DNA from: Lentisphaerota bacterium | Lineage (GTDB): Bacteria; Verrucomicrobiota; Kiritimatiellia; UBA8416; VGWJ01 | DNA length: 42,149 bases | Direction of reading: 5' to 3' | Assembly (NCBI GenBank): GCA_016873635.1 | Contig: VGWJ01000021.1 | Location: 1 to 42,149 of the forward strand | Shown here: positions 6,392 through 14,669 of the stretch, in pieces | Layout: each line of letters begins with the position of its first letter | How positions within the stretch are numbered: the first letter of the stretch is position 1 | Made by a program: the position numbers and the translations under genes | Notes under the pieces: model-generated | Told to the model about the DNA's origin: nothing | Seen by the model: only the letters and a program-made list of their open reading frames with translations | Databases searched by the model: none

Positions 6392-7408
6392 TCAGCGCTG
6401 TCCGGCCGCCGACGCGCCGGACGCCGGCATGAGATCATCGCCGAACGACATGCCCAGGCTCAGCCCCAGCTCGGCCAGCTTGCCCTTGATTTCGTTGAGG
6501 GACTTCTTCCCGAAGTTGCGATACTTGAGCATCTCGGTCTCGGTCTTCTGCGCGAGCTGCCCCACCGTGGTTATGTTGGCGTTGTTGAGGCAGTTCGCCG
6601 CGCGCACGCTCAATTCGATCTCGTTGACGCTCATTCGCAGCTTGCGGCGCAGCTCTTCGCGCTCCTCGTCCACCTGCCGCTCTTCCTCTTCAAACTCGAT
6701 CACGTCCTTGTCGTAGTTGACAAACACGTCGAGATGGTGCCGCATGATGGCCGACGCCATGGTCAAGGCGTCGTCGGGAGTCACGCGCCCGTCGGTCCAG
6801 ATCTCGATGTTGAGCCGGTCATAGTCCGTGCGCTGGCCGACGCGCGTGTTCTCGGTGGTGAAGTTGACGCGCGTGACGGGCGAGAAGATGGCGTCGATCG
6901 GAATCCGTCCGATTTCCTGGTCCGGGTTCTGGTTGGCTTCCGCCGGGCAGAAGCCGCGGCCGACGCCCACTTCCATGCGCATTTCCAGCTTGCCGTCCGA
7001 CGCCAGCGTGGCGATGTGAAAATCGGGGTTGAGAATGTCCACGGTCCCGTCGGTCGTGAAGTCGCCGGCGGTGATTTCGCCCGGCCCCGCGGCCTTGAGC
7101 GTGATCTCCCTGGGCTCGCGCACGTAGGACTTGAGCAGCACCTTCTTGAGATTGAGGACGATGTCCGTCACGTCCTCGCGCACGCCCGGCAGCGCGCAGA
7201 ACTCGTGGTCGGCGTTCGTGATGCGCACCGACGTGATGGCGGCGCCTTCGATGGACGAGAGCAGCACGCGCCGCAGACAGTTGCCCAGCGTCCGACCGTA
7301 TCCGATCTCAAACGGCTCCGCCACGAACCGCGCGTAGGTGGCGGTCGCCGCCGCTTCGTCCTTGACGACCCGCCTGGGCATTTCGAATCGGCTCAGTCTG
7401 ATGGGCAT
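6392..7408 (-). CDS. rpoA: DNA-directed RNA polymerase subunit alpha
   Basis: The 338-residue alpha subunit nucleates RNA polymerase assembly as a dimer and contacts UP elements and activators through its C-terminal domain. The N-terminal domain shows FEIGYGRTLGNCLRRVLLSS (about residue 33 on) and the C-terminal domain, about 255-320, shows LSVRAANCLNNANITTVGQL and KSLNEIKGKLAELGLSLGM. ATG 7408 gives the expected length; upstream in-frame codons to 7693 run into rpsD. GGAAAGGA lies upstream of the start. It is preceded by a 91-nt spacer with two possible hairpins and followed by rplQ. Confidence 0.97.
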   Translation of the reverse strand: MPIRLSRFEMPRRVVKDEAAATATYARFVAEPFEIGYGRTLGNCLRRVLLSSIEGAAITSVRITNADHEFCALPGVREDVTDIVLNLKKVLLKSYVREPREITLKAAGPGEITAGDFTTDGTVDILNPDFHIATLASDGKLEMRMEVGVGRGFCPAEANQNPDQEIGRIPIDAIFSPVTRVNFTTENTRVGQRTDYDRLNIEIWTDGRVTPDDALTMASAIMRHHLDVFVNYDKDVIEFEEEERQVDEEREELRRKLRMSVNEIELSVRAANCLNNANITTVGQLAQKTETEMLKYRNFGKKSLNEIKGKLAELGLSLGMSFGDDLMPASGASAAGQR

Positions 7409-7430
7409 TTGTCCAGTCCTTTCCAAACAC

Positions 7431-7474
7431 GGCCCGCGGGCCGCAACCGCACGGTGCGCCGTCGCGCACGGCGC
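7431..7474 (-). promoter_or_regulatory. Hairpins in the rpsD-rpoA spacer
   Basis: In the 91-nt transcript gap between rpsD and rpoA, GCGCCGT-GCGCG-ACGGCGC (7474-7456) can form a perfect 7-bp stem, followed closely by the self-complementary CGGCCCGCGGGCCG (7444-7431). Most gaps in this cluster are only a few nucleotides long, so a structured spacer here may serve processing, pausing or uncoupling of rpoA expression. No U-tract follows, so a terminator is unlikely. Confidence 0.35.
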
Positions 7475-7499
7475 GAATCGGCGGAGCCGGCGTCCCGGT

Positions 7500-8129
7500 C
7501 TACTTGGAGTACAGTTCGACGACCAGTTGCTCGTTGACGAGGGGGCCGATCTCCTCGCGACTCGGGATCCGCAGGAGGCTCCCCTTGAAATTCTTCGCGT
7601 CGACCGAAAGCCACGGCGGCGGTTCCCGTCCCTGCATCGCCTCCAGTCCGCGCCGCACCAGCTCGCGGCTGCGGCCGATCTGCCGCACTTCAACGAGCGA
7701 CCCCGGACCCAGCACCATGGACGGCACGTCGGCGCGGCGCCCGTTCACCAGCACGTGCGAGTGGCCGACCATCTGCCGGGCCGCGCGGCGCGAGGGGGCA
7801 AACCCCATGCGGTACACCACGCTGTCCAGCCGCGTCTCCAGCAGTTGCAGCAGCATTTCGCCGGTGACGCCGCGCTTGCGCACGGCCCGGCTGAAGACCA
7901 GGCGGAACTGCCGTTCCCGCAGGCCGTACTGGCGGCGCAGGCGCTGCTTCTCCCTGAGCTGAACGCCGTAGCCGGAAGCCTTGCGGCCGCGGCGCTGCCC
8001 GTGCATTCCCGGCGGCGGCCTTCCGCGCTCGATCGGACACTTGGCCATGCCGCAGCGGGCGCCCTTGAGAAAGAGCTTCATGCCTTCCCGGCGGCAGAGC
8101 CTGCAGGATGGTCCCGAGTAGCTGCCCAT
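7500..8129 (-). CDS. rpsD: 30S ribosomal protein S4 (uS4), zinc-binding form
   Basis: This 209-residue protein is a primary 16S rRNA binder and early small-subunit assembly factor. The N-terminus carries Cys9, Cys12, Cys26 and Cys31, the zinc-binding C+ pattern. The central S4 RNA-binding domain is visible as RLDSVVYRMGFAPSRRAARQ and MVGHSHVLVNGRRADVPS (about 97-135). The ATG at 8129 directly abuts the rpsK stop codon, so translational coupling is likely. Gene order rpsM-rpsK-rpsD-rpoA-rplQ is the standard alpha operon. S4 is the classical translational repressor of this operon in E. coli; no matching site was identified here. Confidence 0.97.
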   Translation of the reverse strand: MGSYSGPSCRLCRREGMKLFLKGARCGMAKCPIERGRPPPGMHGQRRGRKASGYGVQLREKQRLRRQYGLRERQFRLVFSRAVRKRGVTGEMLLQLLETRLDSVVYRMGFAPSRRAARQMVGHSHVLVNGRRADVPSMVLGPGSLVEVRQIGRSRELVRRGLEAMQGREPPPWLSVDAKNFKGSLLRIPSREEIGPLVNEQLVVELYSK

Positions 8130-8684
8130 CTAGACCCGTCTCCTTTTGCGTGGCCGGCACCCGTTGTGCGGTATCGGCGTGACATCCCTGATCAGCGCGA
8201 TGTTCATTCCGGCGGTCTGCAGCGCCCGCACGGCGGACTCGCGTCCCGCGCCGGCGCCCTGGATGCGGACTTCCACTTCGCGCACGCCTCTGCCCAGGGC
8301 CTGCCGGGCCGCCTCCTGGCCGACGATCGTGGCGGCAAAGGCCGTGCTCTTGCGGGAGCCCTTGAATCCGGCCCGGCCGGAGCTGCTCCACGCCACGACG
8401 CCGCCGCTCGAGTCCGTGATGCTCACCATGGTGTTGTTGAACGTGGACTTGATGTGCGCAACGCCGCTGGAGGACACGCGGGGCGCGCGGTGCGCGCCGT
8501 GCGACCTGGCGCGCCCCTCCGCCCGCGTTTCTCCCTCGCCTGCGCCTTCCGCGGGCGTTTCGCCCGCGGCGGTCTGCGTCTCCTCTGCGCGCGGCGCGCG
8601 ACGTTCCGCGCCGCCCTGGCGACCCGCGGGGGTCTCCGCCGCGGCGTCTTCGGTCTGCTCCGGCCTGGTGGTGTCGTCCGTCAT
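8130..8684 (-). CDS. rpsK: 30S ribosomal protein S11 (uS11) with long acidic N-terminal extension
   Basis: The C-terminal 120 residues are ordinary S11, a platform protein lining the mRNA exit channel: [40 protein letters not shown] and [20 protein letters not shown]. Ahead of this lies an unusual stretch of about 60 residues rich in Glu, Ala, Thr and Arg (starting [20 protein letters not shown]), making 184 residues against about 129 normally. The ATG at 8684 is supported by GGAAG five nucleotides upstream and a 12-nt gap to rpsM. No internal Met precedes the core, so the extension appears genuinely translated. It probably projects from the ribosome surface as a disordered tail. Confidence 0.95.
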   Translation of the reverse strand: MTDDTTRPEQTEDAAAETPAGRQGGAERRAPRAEETQTAAGETPAEGAGEGETRAEGRARSHGAHRAPRVSSSGVAHIKSTFNNTMVSITDSSGGVVAWSSSGRAGFKGSRKSTAFAATIVGQEAARQALGRGVREVEVRIQGAGAGRESAVRALQTAGMNIALIRDVTPIPHNGCRPRKRRRV

Positions 8685-8696
8685 ACCGTCTTCCGT

Positions 8697-9101
8697 TTAC
8701 TCCTTGGTCTGTTTGGCCTGGGACCGGGCTTCCTTGCCGCGGACCGCGCCGACCGTGCGCCGCGGGCCCTTGCGGGTGCGCGCGTTGGTGCGCGTCCGCT
8801 GCCCGCGCACGGGCAGCCCGCGCCGGTGGCGCAGGCCGCGGTAGCTTCCGATGCTGATCAGGCGGCGGATGTTCTGCGTGACCTCGCGCCGCAGGTCGCC
8901 TTCCACGCGATGCCCGCTCTGAATAGCGCCCAGCAGGCTGCGCAGCTCGTCGGGCGTCAGATCGTCCGCCTTCTTCGCGGGATCCAGGCCGGCCTGCGCC
9001 ACAATCTGGCGCGCCTTGGCCGGGCCGATGCCGTGGATGTAGCGCAGGGCGATCTCGATGTGTTTCTTGCCCGGAATATCTACCCCCAACACTCGCGGCA
9101 T
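8697..9101 (-). CDS. rpsM: 30S ribosomal protein S13 (uS13)
   Basis: This 134-residue protein of the small-subunit head contacts the P-site tRNA and the L5 bridge. It opens [20 protein letters not shown], has the helix-two-turn-helix segment [20 protein letters not shown], and ends in the conserved basic tail motif [20 protein letters not shown], followed by a slightly extended Lys/Arg/Gln tail. It lies between rpmJ and rpsK, its normal place at the head of the alpha operon genes, with a 19-nt gap after rpmJ. Confidence 0.97.
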   Translation of the reverse strand: MPRVLGVDIPGKKHIEIALRYIHGIGPAKARQIVAQAGLDPAKKADDLTPDELRSLLGAIQSGHRVEGDLRREVTQNIRRLISIGSYRGLRHRRGLPVRGQRTRTNARTRKGPRRTVGAVRGKEARSQAKQTKE

Positions 9102-9120
9102 ATCAAAGTACCTCCGGCCT

Positions 9121-9234
9121 TCAGCCCTGGCGCTGCTTGTGGCGCGGATTGGTGCAGGTCACGCGCACCACGCCCTTGCGCCGGACGACGCGGCAGCGAC
9201 CGCAGACGCGTTTGGTTGAACTGCGTACTTTCAC
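9121..9234 (-). CDS. rpmJ: 50S ribosomal protein L36 (bL36), zinc form
   Basis: This 37-residue protein ([20 protein letters not shown] then [17 protein letters not shown]) carries the complete zinc-binding set Cys11, Cys14, Cys27 and His32, so it is the C+ form. The start is GTG at 9234, read from the conserved KVRSS opening. It sits between map and rpsM, the usual location. The infA gene that often lies between map and rpmJ is absent here: only 76 nt separate the two genes. Confidence 0.95.
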   Translation of the reverse strand: MKVRSSTKRVCGRCRVVRRKGVVRVTCTNPRHKQRQG

Positions 9235-9310
9235 GATTTTCCCCGTCCGTCATTGAAAAAATGACCCAATAGATTACTTGCGCCCTTTCCTTCCGTCCAG
9301 CATATTCTTA

Positions 9311-10069
9311 TCAGGAAAATTCGTCGGCCCGCGTCATTATCTCCGGCCCCTCCGCGGTCACGGCGATCGTGTGCTCCGCGTGCGCCGAAGGCCGCCGGTC
9401 GCGCGTCAGCACCGTCCATCCGTCCGCCTGAACCTCCACGTCCGCTTCGCCCATGTTGATCATGGGCTCGATCGCCAGCGTCATGCCCGGCTTCAGCCGG
9501 GGCCCCTTGCCCGGCGGCCCGAAGTTCGGGATCTGCGGATCCTCGTGCATCCGCCGCCCGATGCCGTGCCCCACGAACTCGCGCACCACCGAAAAGCCGG
9601 CGTTACGCGTCGTCACCTCGATGGCGTGCGACACGTCCGACAGCCGCCGCCCCGCGCATGCGCAGGCAATGCCGGCCGCCAGGGCCTCGTGCGCCGTCGC
9701 CACCAGGCGCGCCACGCGGTGGTCCGTTACGCCCACCATCACCGTGTCCGCCGTGTCGCCGATGTACCCGTCCAGCGTCACGCCCACGTCAATGCTGACG
9801 ATATCGCCCAGCGCGATGCGCCGTTTGCCCGGCAGTCCGTGCACGACCGTCTCATTGACCGACACGCAAATCTCGCCCGGGAACCCGCGGTATCCCAGAA
9901 ACGCGCTGCGCGCCCCCGCGCGCCGTATCATCTCGCCGGCGAACCCCGCCAGCTCCTCCGTTGTCACGCCCGGGCTGACCTCCCGCAGCACCGCGCGCAG
10001 GACCTCCGCCGCCAGCCGCCCGCTGGCGCGCATGCGTTCCAGCTCGGCCGCGCTCTTGACCGGTATCAT
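9311..10069 (-). CDS. map: Methionine aminopeptidase, type I
   Basis: This 252-residue enzyme removes the initiator methionine from nascent proteins after deformylation. The dinuclear metal ligands of the pita-bread fold are present: Asp in VSIDVGVTLDG, Asp in GYIGDTADT, His in EFVGHGIGR, Glu in TLAIEPMINMG and Glu in AEHTIAVT. The protein starts MIPVKSAAELERMRASGRLA at ATG 10069; the open frame continues upstream, but that part overlaps adk and lacks family similarity. The ribosome binding site is weak. The adk-map order after secY is common in spc operons. An N-terminal SH3-binding extension is not present. Confidence 0.95.
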   Translation of the reverse strand: MIPVKSAAELERMRASGRLAAEVLRAVLREVSPGVTTEELAGFAGEMIRRAGARSAFLGYRGFPGEICVSVNETVVHGLPGKRRIALGDIVSIDVGVTLDGYIGDTADTVMVGVTDHRVARLVATAHEALAAGIACACAGRRLSDVSHAIEVTTRNAGFSVVREFVGHGIGRRMHEDPQIPNFGPPGKGPRLKPGMTLAIEPMINMGEADVEVQADGWTVLTRDRRPSAHAEHTIAVTAEGPEIMTRADEFS

Positions 10070-10106
10070 CGGCGCACCCGGCCGCGCCGCGCGACCCGGG
10101 CGCCCT

Positions 10107-10748
10107 TCACAGCCTGCTCCGGATCGCGGACACCAGCGCGTCAACGCCCGTATCGGAGTTCACGCGCACCAGCAGATTCCGCCCTTCGTAGCGCGCGATG
10201 AGCCCCGCGGTCTGCCGGGCATACACGTCCAGCCGGTTCATGATCGTCGCTTCCTCGTCGTCCGCGCGCTGGTACAGCTCTTCGCCGCAGGCGTCGCAGA
10301 CGCCCGCGCGCCTGGGCGGAATGTTGACGACGTGGAAATTCATGCCGCACTTGCGGCAGATGCGCCGGCCGCCGAGGCGGCTGACGAGGACAGCGCGCGG
10401 CGCGTCCAGGAAGAACACGGCGCGCAGGCGCCCCCCCCGGCGCGCGATGCTCTGCTCCAGGAGCTCCGCCTGCCGCACGGTGCGCGGGAAGCCGTCGAAC
10501 ATGTAGCGGCCGTCGGCCCGCCCCGCGTCCAGACGCTCTTCGACGAGGCGGATGATGATCTCGTCGGGAACGAGCTCGCCGCGCTGCATGTACCCTTCCG
10601 CCTCGCGCCCGAGGTCGCTGCCGCGTTTCACGGCGTCCCGCAGCATGTCGCCGGTGGCGACGTGCGCATAGGAGGTCAGTTCGCGGATCTTCTCCGCGGC
10701 CGTGCCTTTTCCCGCGCCCGGGGCGCCCAGCAGGATGATCGCTTCCAT
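10107..10748 (-). CDS. adk: Adenylate kinase, long form with zinc-type LID
   Basis: This 213-residue enzyme interconverts 2 ADP with ATP and AMP, balancing cytoplasmic adenylates. The P-loop GAPGAGKGT lies at residues 8-16, the AMP-binding segment ATGDMLRDAV at about 31, and FDGFPRT at about 84. The LID domain (about 125-160) has CRKC and CDAC pairs, the four-cysteine zinc version found in Gram-positive and many other bacteria. It starts 4 nt after the secY stop codon, so it is probably coupled to secY. All key residues are intact. Confidence 0.96.
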   Translation of the reverse strand: MEAIILLGAPGAGKGTAAEKIRELTSYAHVATGDMLRDAVKRGSDLGREAEGYMQRGELVPDEIIIRLVEERLDAGRADGRYMFDGFPRTVRQAELLEQSIARRGGRLRAVFFLDAPRAVLVSRLGGRRICRKCGMNFHVVNIPPRRAGVCDACGEELYQRADDEEATIMNRLDVYARQTAGLIARYEGRNLLVRVNSDTGVDALVSAIRSRL

Positions 10749-10752
10749 GGGT

Positions 10753-12102
10753 TTACCGGCGCCCCCGCAGCTTGCCCTTCTTCAGAAAGCCGTCGTAGTG
10801 CCGCATGAGCAGGTGCGACTCCACCTGGCGCATCGTGTCCAGCGCCACGCCCACGACGATCAGCAGGCTCGTGCCGCCGAAGAACGACGCCACCAGCCAG
10901 GGCACGTTGAACTGCTTGTGCATGACGGACGGAATCACGGCGATCACGGTCAGGAACACCGCGCCCACCAGCGTCACGCGCGTCATGGTCTTGTCCAGGA
11001 ACTCCGCCGTGGGCCGGCCCGGCCGGATGCCCGGCACGTACCCGCCGTTGCGCTTCAGGTCGTCGGCGATCTGGAGCGGATTGAACTGCGTGGCCACCCA
11101 GAAGTAGGAAAAGAACAGGATCAGCGCGCCGTACGTCGCCAGGTACAGCGGTTCGCCCATGTCGAACGCCTCGCCCAGCTGCCGCGCGAAGCCCAGCGGA
11201 ATCCGGCGCAGGATGGCCGCCGGGAAGGCCAGCATGACCGAGGCGAAGATGATCGGCATCACGCCCGAATAGTTGATGCGCAGGGGCATGTAGGTGTTCT
11301 GCCCGCCGTAGACCTTGCGCCCCACCACGCGCTTGGTCGTATGGATGGGCACCTTGCGCTGGGCCTGGGTGAGCGCGATCGTGCCCGCGGTGACCAGGAA
11401 GATCAGCACCGCCATGCCCACGAGGTGGAACATCGAGAACTGCGCCATGCCCTCCACCTTGCGGAACATGTTCGTGGCCGCGAAAAGCGCGTCCGGCAGG
11501 CGGCTGACGATATTGACGGTGATGATCATCGAAATGCCGTTCCCGATGCCGCGCTCCGTCATCTGCTCGCCCAGCCACATCATCAGCACCGTGCCCGTGG
11601 TGAGCGAAAGGACGGTCATCAGCCGGAAACCGATGCCCGGGTGCGGCACCAGGACGGCGTCCGGGATGCCCAGCGAGCCGGGCCGCTCCAGGCTCACGGC
11701 CAGCACGGTGCCCTGGATGCAGCAGATGGCGATGGTCAGGTACCGCGTATACTGCGTCAGCTTCTGCCGGCCGGATTCGCCCTCGCGCGCCAGGCGCTCC
11801 AGGGCCGGAATGATGGCCGTCATCAGCTGCAGGATGATGGAGGCGCTGATATAGGGCATGATGCCCAGCGCGCCCACCGCGCAGTTCGCCAGCGCGCCGC
11901 CGCTGAAAAGGTCAATCCACCCCAGGAACCCGCCCCCGACCTGGCTCTCGATGCTTTCGATGACGCGCCGCAGCGCCAGCGCGTCAACGCCCGGCGCGGG
12001 CACGGTGGCCACCAGCCGGCAGATGAAGATCAGCCCCAGCGTAAAGAGGATGCGCCGTCGCAGCTCGGGAATCTTGAGCGAGTTGGAGAAGGCGGAAAGC
12101 AT
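10753..12102 (-). CDS. secY: Protein translocase subunit SecY
   Basis: SecY is the ten-helix channel of the Sec translocon. The 449-residue sequence shows PAPGVDALALRRV in the first periplasmic part, the plug and TM2 region LFSGGALANCAVGALGIMPY, ISASIILQLM, GLGD-like GEQMTERGIGNGIS, QRKVPIHTTKR in cytoplasmic loop C4, and LRINYSGVMPIIFAS in TM7. ATG 12102 overlaps the rplO stop by one base (TGATG), with GAGG about 10 nt upstream; this was preferred to a longer GTG start seven codons earlier. Its partner secE lies at the other end of the cluster (34.7 kb); secG is not in the window. Confidence 0.96.
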   Translation of the reverse strand: MLSAFSNSLKIPELRRRILFTLGLIFICRLVATVPAPGVDALALRRVIESIESQVGGGFLGWIDLFSGGALANCAVGALGIMPYISASIILQLMTAIIPALERLAREGESGRQKLTQYTRYLTIAICCIQGTVLAVSLERPGSLGIPDAVLVPHPGIGFRLMTVLSLTTGTVLMMWLGEQMTERGIGNGISMIITVNIVSRLPDALFAATNMFRKVEGMAQFSMFHLVGMAVLIFLVTAGTIALTQAQRKVPIHTTKRVVGRKVYGGQNTYMPLRINYSGVMPIIFASVMLAFPAAILRRIPLGFARQLGEAFDMGEPLYLATYGALILFFSYFWVATQFNPLQIADDLKRNGGYVPGIRPGRPTAEFLDKTMTRVTLVGAVFLTVIAVIPSVMHKQFNVPWLVASFFGGTSLLIVVGVALDTMRQVESHLLMRHYDGFLKKGKLRGRR

Positions 12103-12548
12103 CAGTCTGCCGTAACCTCGCAAACGCCGCCCGCGGCCTCGATCTTGAGGCGCGCCGCGGCGCTGAACGCCTGCGCCTTGACCACAAGCCGGCGGTCAAG
12201 CGCGCCGGATCCCAGAATCTTGACGCCCTGCGGCGCCTTGGTCACCAGGCCGCCATCCTTGAGCGCCTTGACGGTGACTTCGCTGCCCGCGTCGAAGCGG
12301 GCCAGGTCGCCGACGTTGACCGGCGCGTAGGACACGGCCCGCGGATTCTTGAAGCCGCGCTTGGGTATGCGCCGGATCAGGCGCATCTGGCCGCCTTCGA
12401 ATCCCGGCTTGCGCTTGTGCCCCTTGCGCGCCATCTGCCCCTTGTGCCCGCGGCCGCAGGTCTTGCCCTTGCCGGACGCCTTGCCCCGGCCGACCCGCAT
12501 GGCGTCGCGCCGCGCGCCCGGGGTGTTGACAAGCGATTCAAGCCTCAT
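12102..12548 (-). CDS. rplO: 50S ribosomal protein L15 (uL15)
   Basis: This 148-residue late-assembly large-subunit protein contains the conserved Gly/Lys/Arg-rich N-terminal tail (RVGRGKASGKGKTCGRGHKG, about 20-40) followed by GFEGGQMRLIRRIPKRGFKN. The C-terminal globular part ends KIEAAGGVCEV. It is separated from rpsE by 19 nt, where rpmD (L30) would normally lie, and its stop overlaps the secY start. Length and motifs are normal. Confidence 0.96.
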   Translation of the reverse strand: MRLESLVNTPGARRDAMRVGRGKASGKGKTCGRGHKGQMARKGHKRKPGFEGGQMRLIRRIPKRGFKNPRAVSYAPVNVGDLARFDAGSEVTVKALKDGGLVTKAPQGVKILGSGALDRRLVVKAQAFSAAARLKIEAAGGVCEVTAD

Positions 12549-12567
12549 GGCAATCCCACCTCGGAAC

Positions 12568-13062
12568 CTAGACGGCGACGTTGCGCGTCGCCGCGACTTC
12601 CTCGCGCGAACGGAGCTGCTGCAGCGCCGCCACGCACGCTTTAACGACGTTCAACTGGTTGCCGCTGCCCAGCGACTTCGCCAGCACGTCCCTGATACCG
12701 GCCATCTCCAGCACCGAACGCGCTCCGCCGCCGGCAATCACGCCGGTGCCGGGCGCGGCCGGGCGCAGCATGACCACGCCGCCGTCGCAGACGCCGGTGA
12801 CCTCGTGCGGAATGGTCTTCTCGACCATGGTCACCGAAAACATGCTCTTGCGCGCCGCCTCCCCGCCCTTGCGGATGGCGTCCGCCACTTCGTTGGCCTT
12901 GCCGAAACCGTAGCCCACGCGCCCCGCGCGGTTGCCGACCACAACCACGGCGCTGAAACTGAAGCGCCGGCCGCCCTTGACGACCTTCGAACAGCGGTTG
13001 ACGAAAACCACCCGCTCCTCAAACTCGGGTGTCGCGGACACTTCTTCTTCGCGGTAGCTCAC
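12568..13062 (-). CDS. rpsE: 30S ribosomal protein S5 (uS5)
   Basis: This 164-residue protein sits at the mRNA entry and contributes to decoding fidelity. The double-stranded-RNA-binding-like N-domain shows [20 protein letters not shown] and [20 protein letters not shown], and the C-domain shows [20 protein letters not shown] with [20 protein letters not shown]. It overlaps rplR by 4 nt at its start. The GRRFSF loop associated with spectinomycin sensitivity looks unaltered in this family context. Confidence 0.97.
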   Translation of the reverse strand: MSYREEEVSATPEFEERVVFVNRCSKVVKGGRRFSFSAVVVVGNRAGRVGYGFGKANEVADAIRKGGEAARKSMFSVTMVEKTIPHEVTGVCDGGVVMLRPAAPGTGVIAGGGARSVLEMAGIRDVLAKSLGSGNQLNVVKACVAALQQLRSREEVAATRNVAV

Positions 13063-13460
13063 TTATCCTCCTCCGCCTCCGCCCCGGCCTCCGGCGCCGC
13101 GCCCGCGGGCTCCAGCCGCCCGGCCCTCAGGCCCGCCCCGACGGCGGCCTCAACCAGGGCCTTGATCCGCCCGTGGTACTTGAACCCGCCGCGGTCGACG
13201 ACGACTTCGCCGATGCCGCGCGCCAGCGCCTGCGCCGCCGCGCTGCGCCCCAGCTCCCGCGCCGTTTCGACGTTCTTCCGGCCGCCGTCCGAAACGGCCG
13301 CGGCCAGCGTCACGCCGCGGTCGTCGTCCACGAACTGCACGGCAATCCGCCGGTTGGAGACGTAGACCGCCATGCGCGGCCGTTCGGCGGTGCCGCTTAT
13401 CTTGCGGCGCACCCGCCGGTGCCGCCGCCGCCGCGAATCGCTTCTGTTCTTGAGCTTCAC
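13059..13460 (-). CDS. rplR: 50S ribosomal protein L18 (uL18)
   Basis: This 133-residue 5S rRNA-binding protein starts [20 protein letters not shown], followed by [20 protein letters not shown] and the C-terminal motif [20 protein letters not shown]. With L5 and 5S rRNA it forms the central protuberance. The final 20 residues are an Ala/Glu-rich extension (ending GAEAEEDK) beyond the usual C-terminus, so the protein is longer than the typical 117-122 residues. It overlaps rpsE by 4 nt. Confidence 0.96.
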   Translation of the reverse strand: MKLKNRSDSRRRRHRRVRRKISGTAERPRMAVYVSNRRIAVQFVDDDRGVTLAAAVSDGGRKNVETARELGRSAAAQALARGIGEVVVDRGGFKYHGRIKALVEAAVGAGLRAGRLEPAGAAPEAGAEAEEDK

Positions 13461-13477
13461 TGCTGTCTCCGCGCCCC

Positions 13478-14017
13478 TCAGGCCACCGTCTTGCCGACCT
13501 TGCGCCGCACGCGCTCGCCCTTGTACCGCAAGCCCTTGCCCTTGTAGGGCTCCGCCGGAAAGAACGACCGGATCCGGGCCGCCGTATCCCCGACGCGCTG
13601 CTTGTCCGCGCCCGTCACGGCGATGGCCGTGCCGCCCTCCACGGCGACCGTGATGCCCTCGGGCACTTCGAACACCACCGGGCTGGAAAAGCCCAGCGTC
13701 ATTTCGAGCCTGGTGCCGCGCAGCGCCGCGCGGAACCCCACGCCTTCCATTTCCAGGTCGCGCCGGTAGCCCTGGCTGACGCCTTTGACCATGTTCGCCA
13801 CGAGACTCCGCGCCAGGCCGTGAAAGCTCGCGGCGCGGTCGTCTTCCCCGCGGGACTCGATCACGATCTGCGCGCCGTCCTTCACGCGGGCCGCGGTCTG
13901 GGGCGGCAGCTCAAGCGCCAGCTCGCCCTTGGGTCCCTTGGCCCTGACGGTGCCGCCCGCCACGCTGACGGCGACCCCCGCCGGTATCGCGATCGGTTGC
14001 TTTCCTATCCTTGACAT
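13478..14017 (-). CDS. rplF: 50S ribosomal protein L6 (uL6)
   Basis: This 179-residue protein near the factor-binding centre starts MSRIGKQPIAIPAGVAVSVA and has the two duplicated L6 domains. The C-terminal one shows VGDTAARIRSFFPAEPYKGK and GLRYKGERVRRKVGKT, the conserved L6 ending. Length matches E. coli L6 (177). It lies between rpsH and rplR, its canonical position, with 46 nt before it and 17 nt after. Confidence 0.97.
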   Translation of the reverse strand: MSRIGKQPIAIPAGVAVSVAGGTVRAKGPKGELALELPPQTAARVKDGAQIVIESRGEDDRAASFHGLARSLVANMVKGVSQGYRRDLEMEGVGFRAALRGTRLEMTLGFSSPVVFEVPEGITVAVEGGTAIAVTGADKQRVGDTAARIRSFFPAEPYKGKGLRYKGERVRRKVGKTVA

Positions 14018-14063
14018 CGCCGGCTCCCGTTTCCGCCGCGCCCCGCGTCCGCGGGCCGCCGCC

Positions 14064-14459
14064 CTACCAGACCGTGCACAGAATCTCTCCGCCCAGGTTG
14101 CGCTGCTTGGCCTCTTTGCCGGTCATCACGCCCTGCGAAGTGCTGAGGATCACCGTGCCCATTCCGCCCAGAACGCGCGGGACGTCCCGCGCCGCGGTGT
14201 ACAGGCGGCGCCCCGGACGGCTCGCGCGCCGCAGCCCGCGAATGACCGGCGCGCGGGACGCGTCGTACTTGAGGTACACGCGCAGCTTGCGGCGGTTTTC
14301 GCCTTCCACGACGTAGTCGCTCACGTAGCCTTCCCGTTTGAGCAGGCGCGTGATTTCGGTCTTCATCCGCGAGCAGGGCACGTCCACCATCTCGTGCCCC
14401 GCGCTCTGCGCGTTGCGAATGCGCGTCAACATGTCGGATATCGGGTCAACTAGACTCAT
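14064..14459 (-). CDS. rpsH: 30S ribosomal protein S8 (uS8)
   Basis: This 131-residue central-domain assembly protein starts MSLVDPISDMLTRIRNAQSA and has LKREGYVSDYVVEGENRRKL and the C-terminal GGMGTVILSTSQGVMTGKEA motif conserved in S8. In E. coli S8 represses the spc operon by binding near rplE; no matching RNA structure was identified here. It follows rpsN by 13 nt. Confidence 0.97.
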   Translation of the reverse strand: MSLVDPISDMLTRIRNAQSAGHEMVDVPCSRMKTEITRLLKREGYVSDYVVEGENRRKLRVYLKYDASRAPVIRGLRRASRPGRRLYTAARDVPRVLGGMGTVILSTSQGVMTGKEAKQRNLGGEILCTVW

Positions 14460-14472
14460 TGTCGGTCCACCG

Positions 14473-14658
14473 TTACCAGCTCGCCTTGGTCACGCCCGGG
14501 ATCTTTCCCGTCGTCGCCAGCTCCCGGAAACAGATCCGGCAGATCTGGAACTTCCGCATGTACGCCCGCGAACGGCCGCAGCGGCGGCAGCGGTTATGGA
14601 CCCGCACGCCGAAGCGCGGCTTCCGCCGGGACTTGACAATCAATGCTGTCCTCGCCAA
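14473..14658 (-). CDS. rpsN: 30S ribosomal protein S14 type Z (uS14)
   Basis: This 61-residue protein is the short zinc-binding S14 form. It carries CRRC and CRIC pairs (Cys24, Cys27, Cys40, Cys43) separated by [12 protein letters not shown], as in Thermus and Bacillus type Z proteins, rather than the roughly 100-residue zinc-free form of E. coli. It lies between rplE and rpsH in canonical order. It contacts 16S rRNA in the small-subunit head. Confidence 0.96.
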   Translation of the reverse strand: MARTALIVKSRRKPRFGVRVHNRCRRCGRSRAYMRKFQICRICFRELATTGKIPGVTKASW

Positions 14659-14669
14659 TGCTTCGCCTC

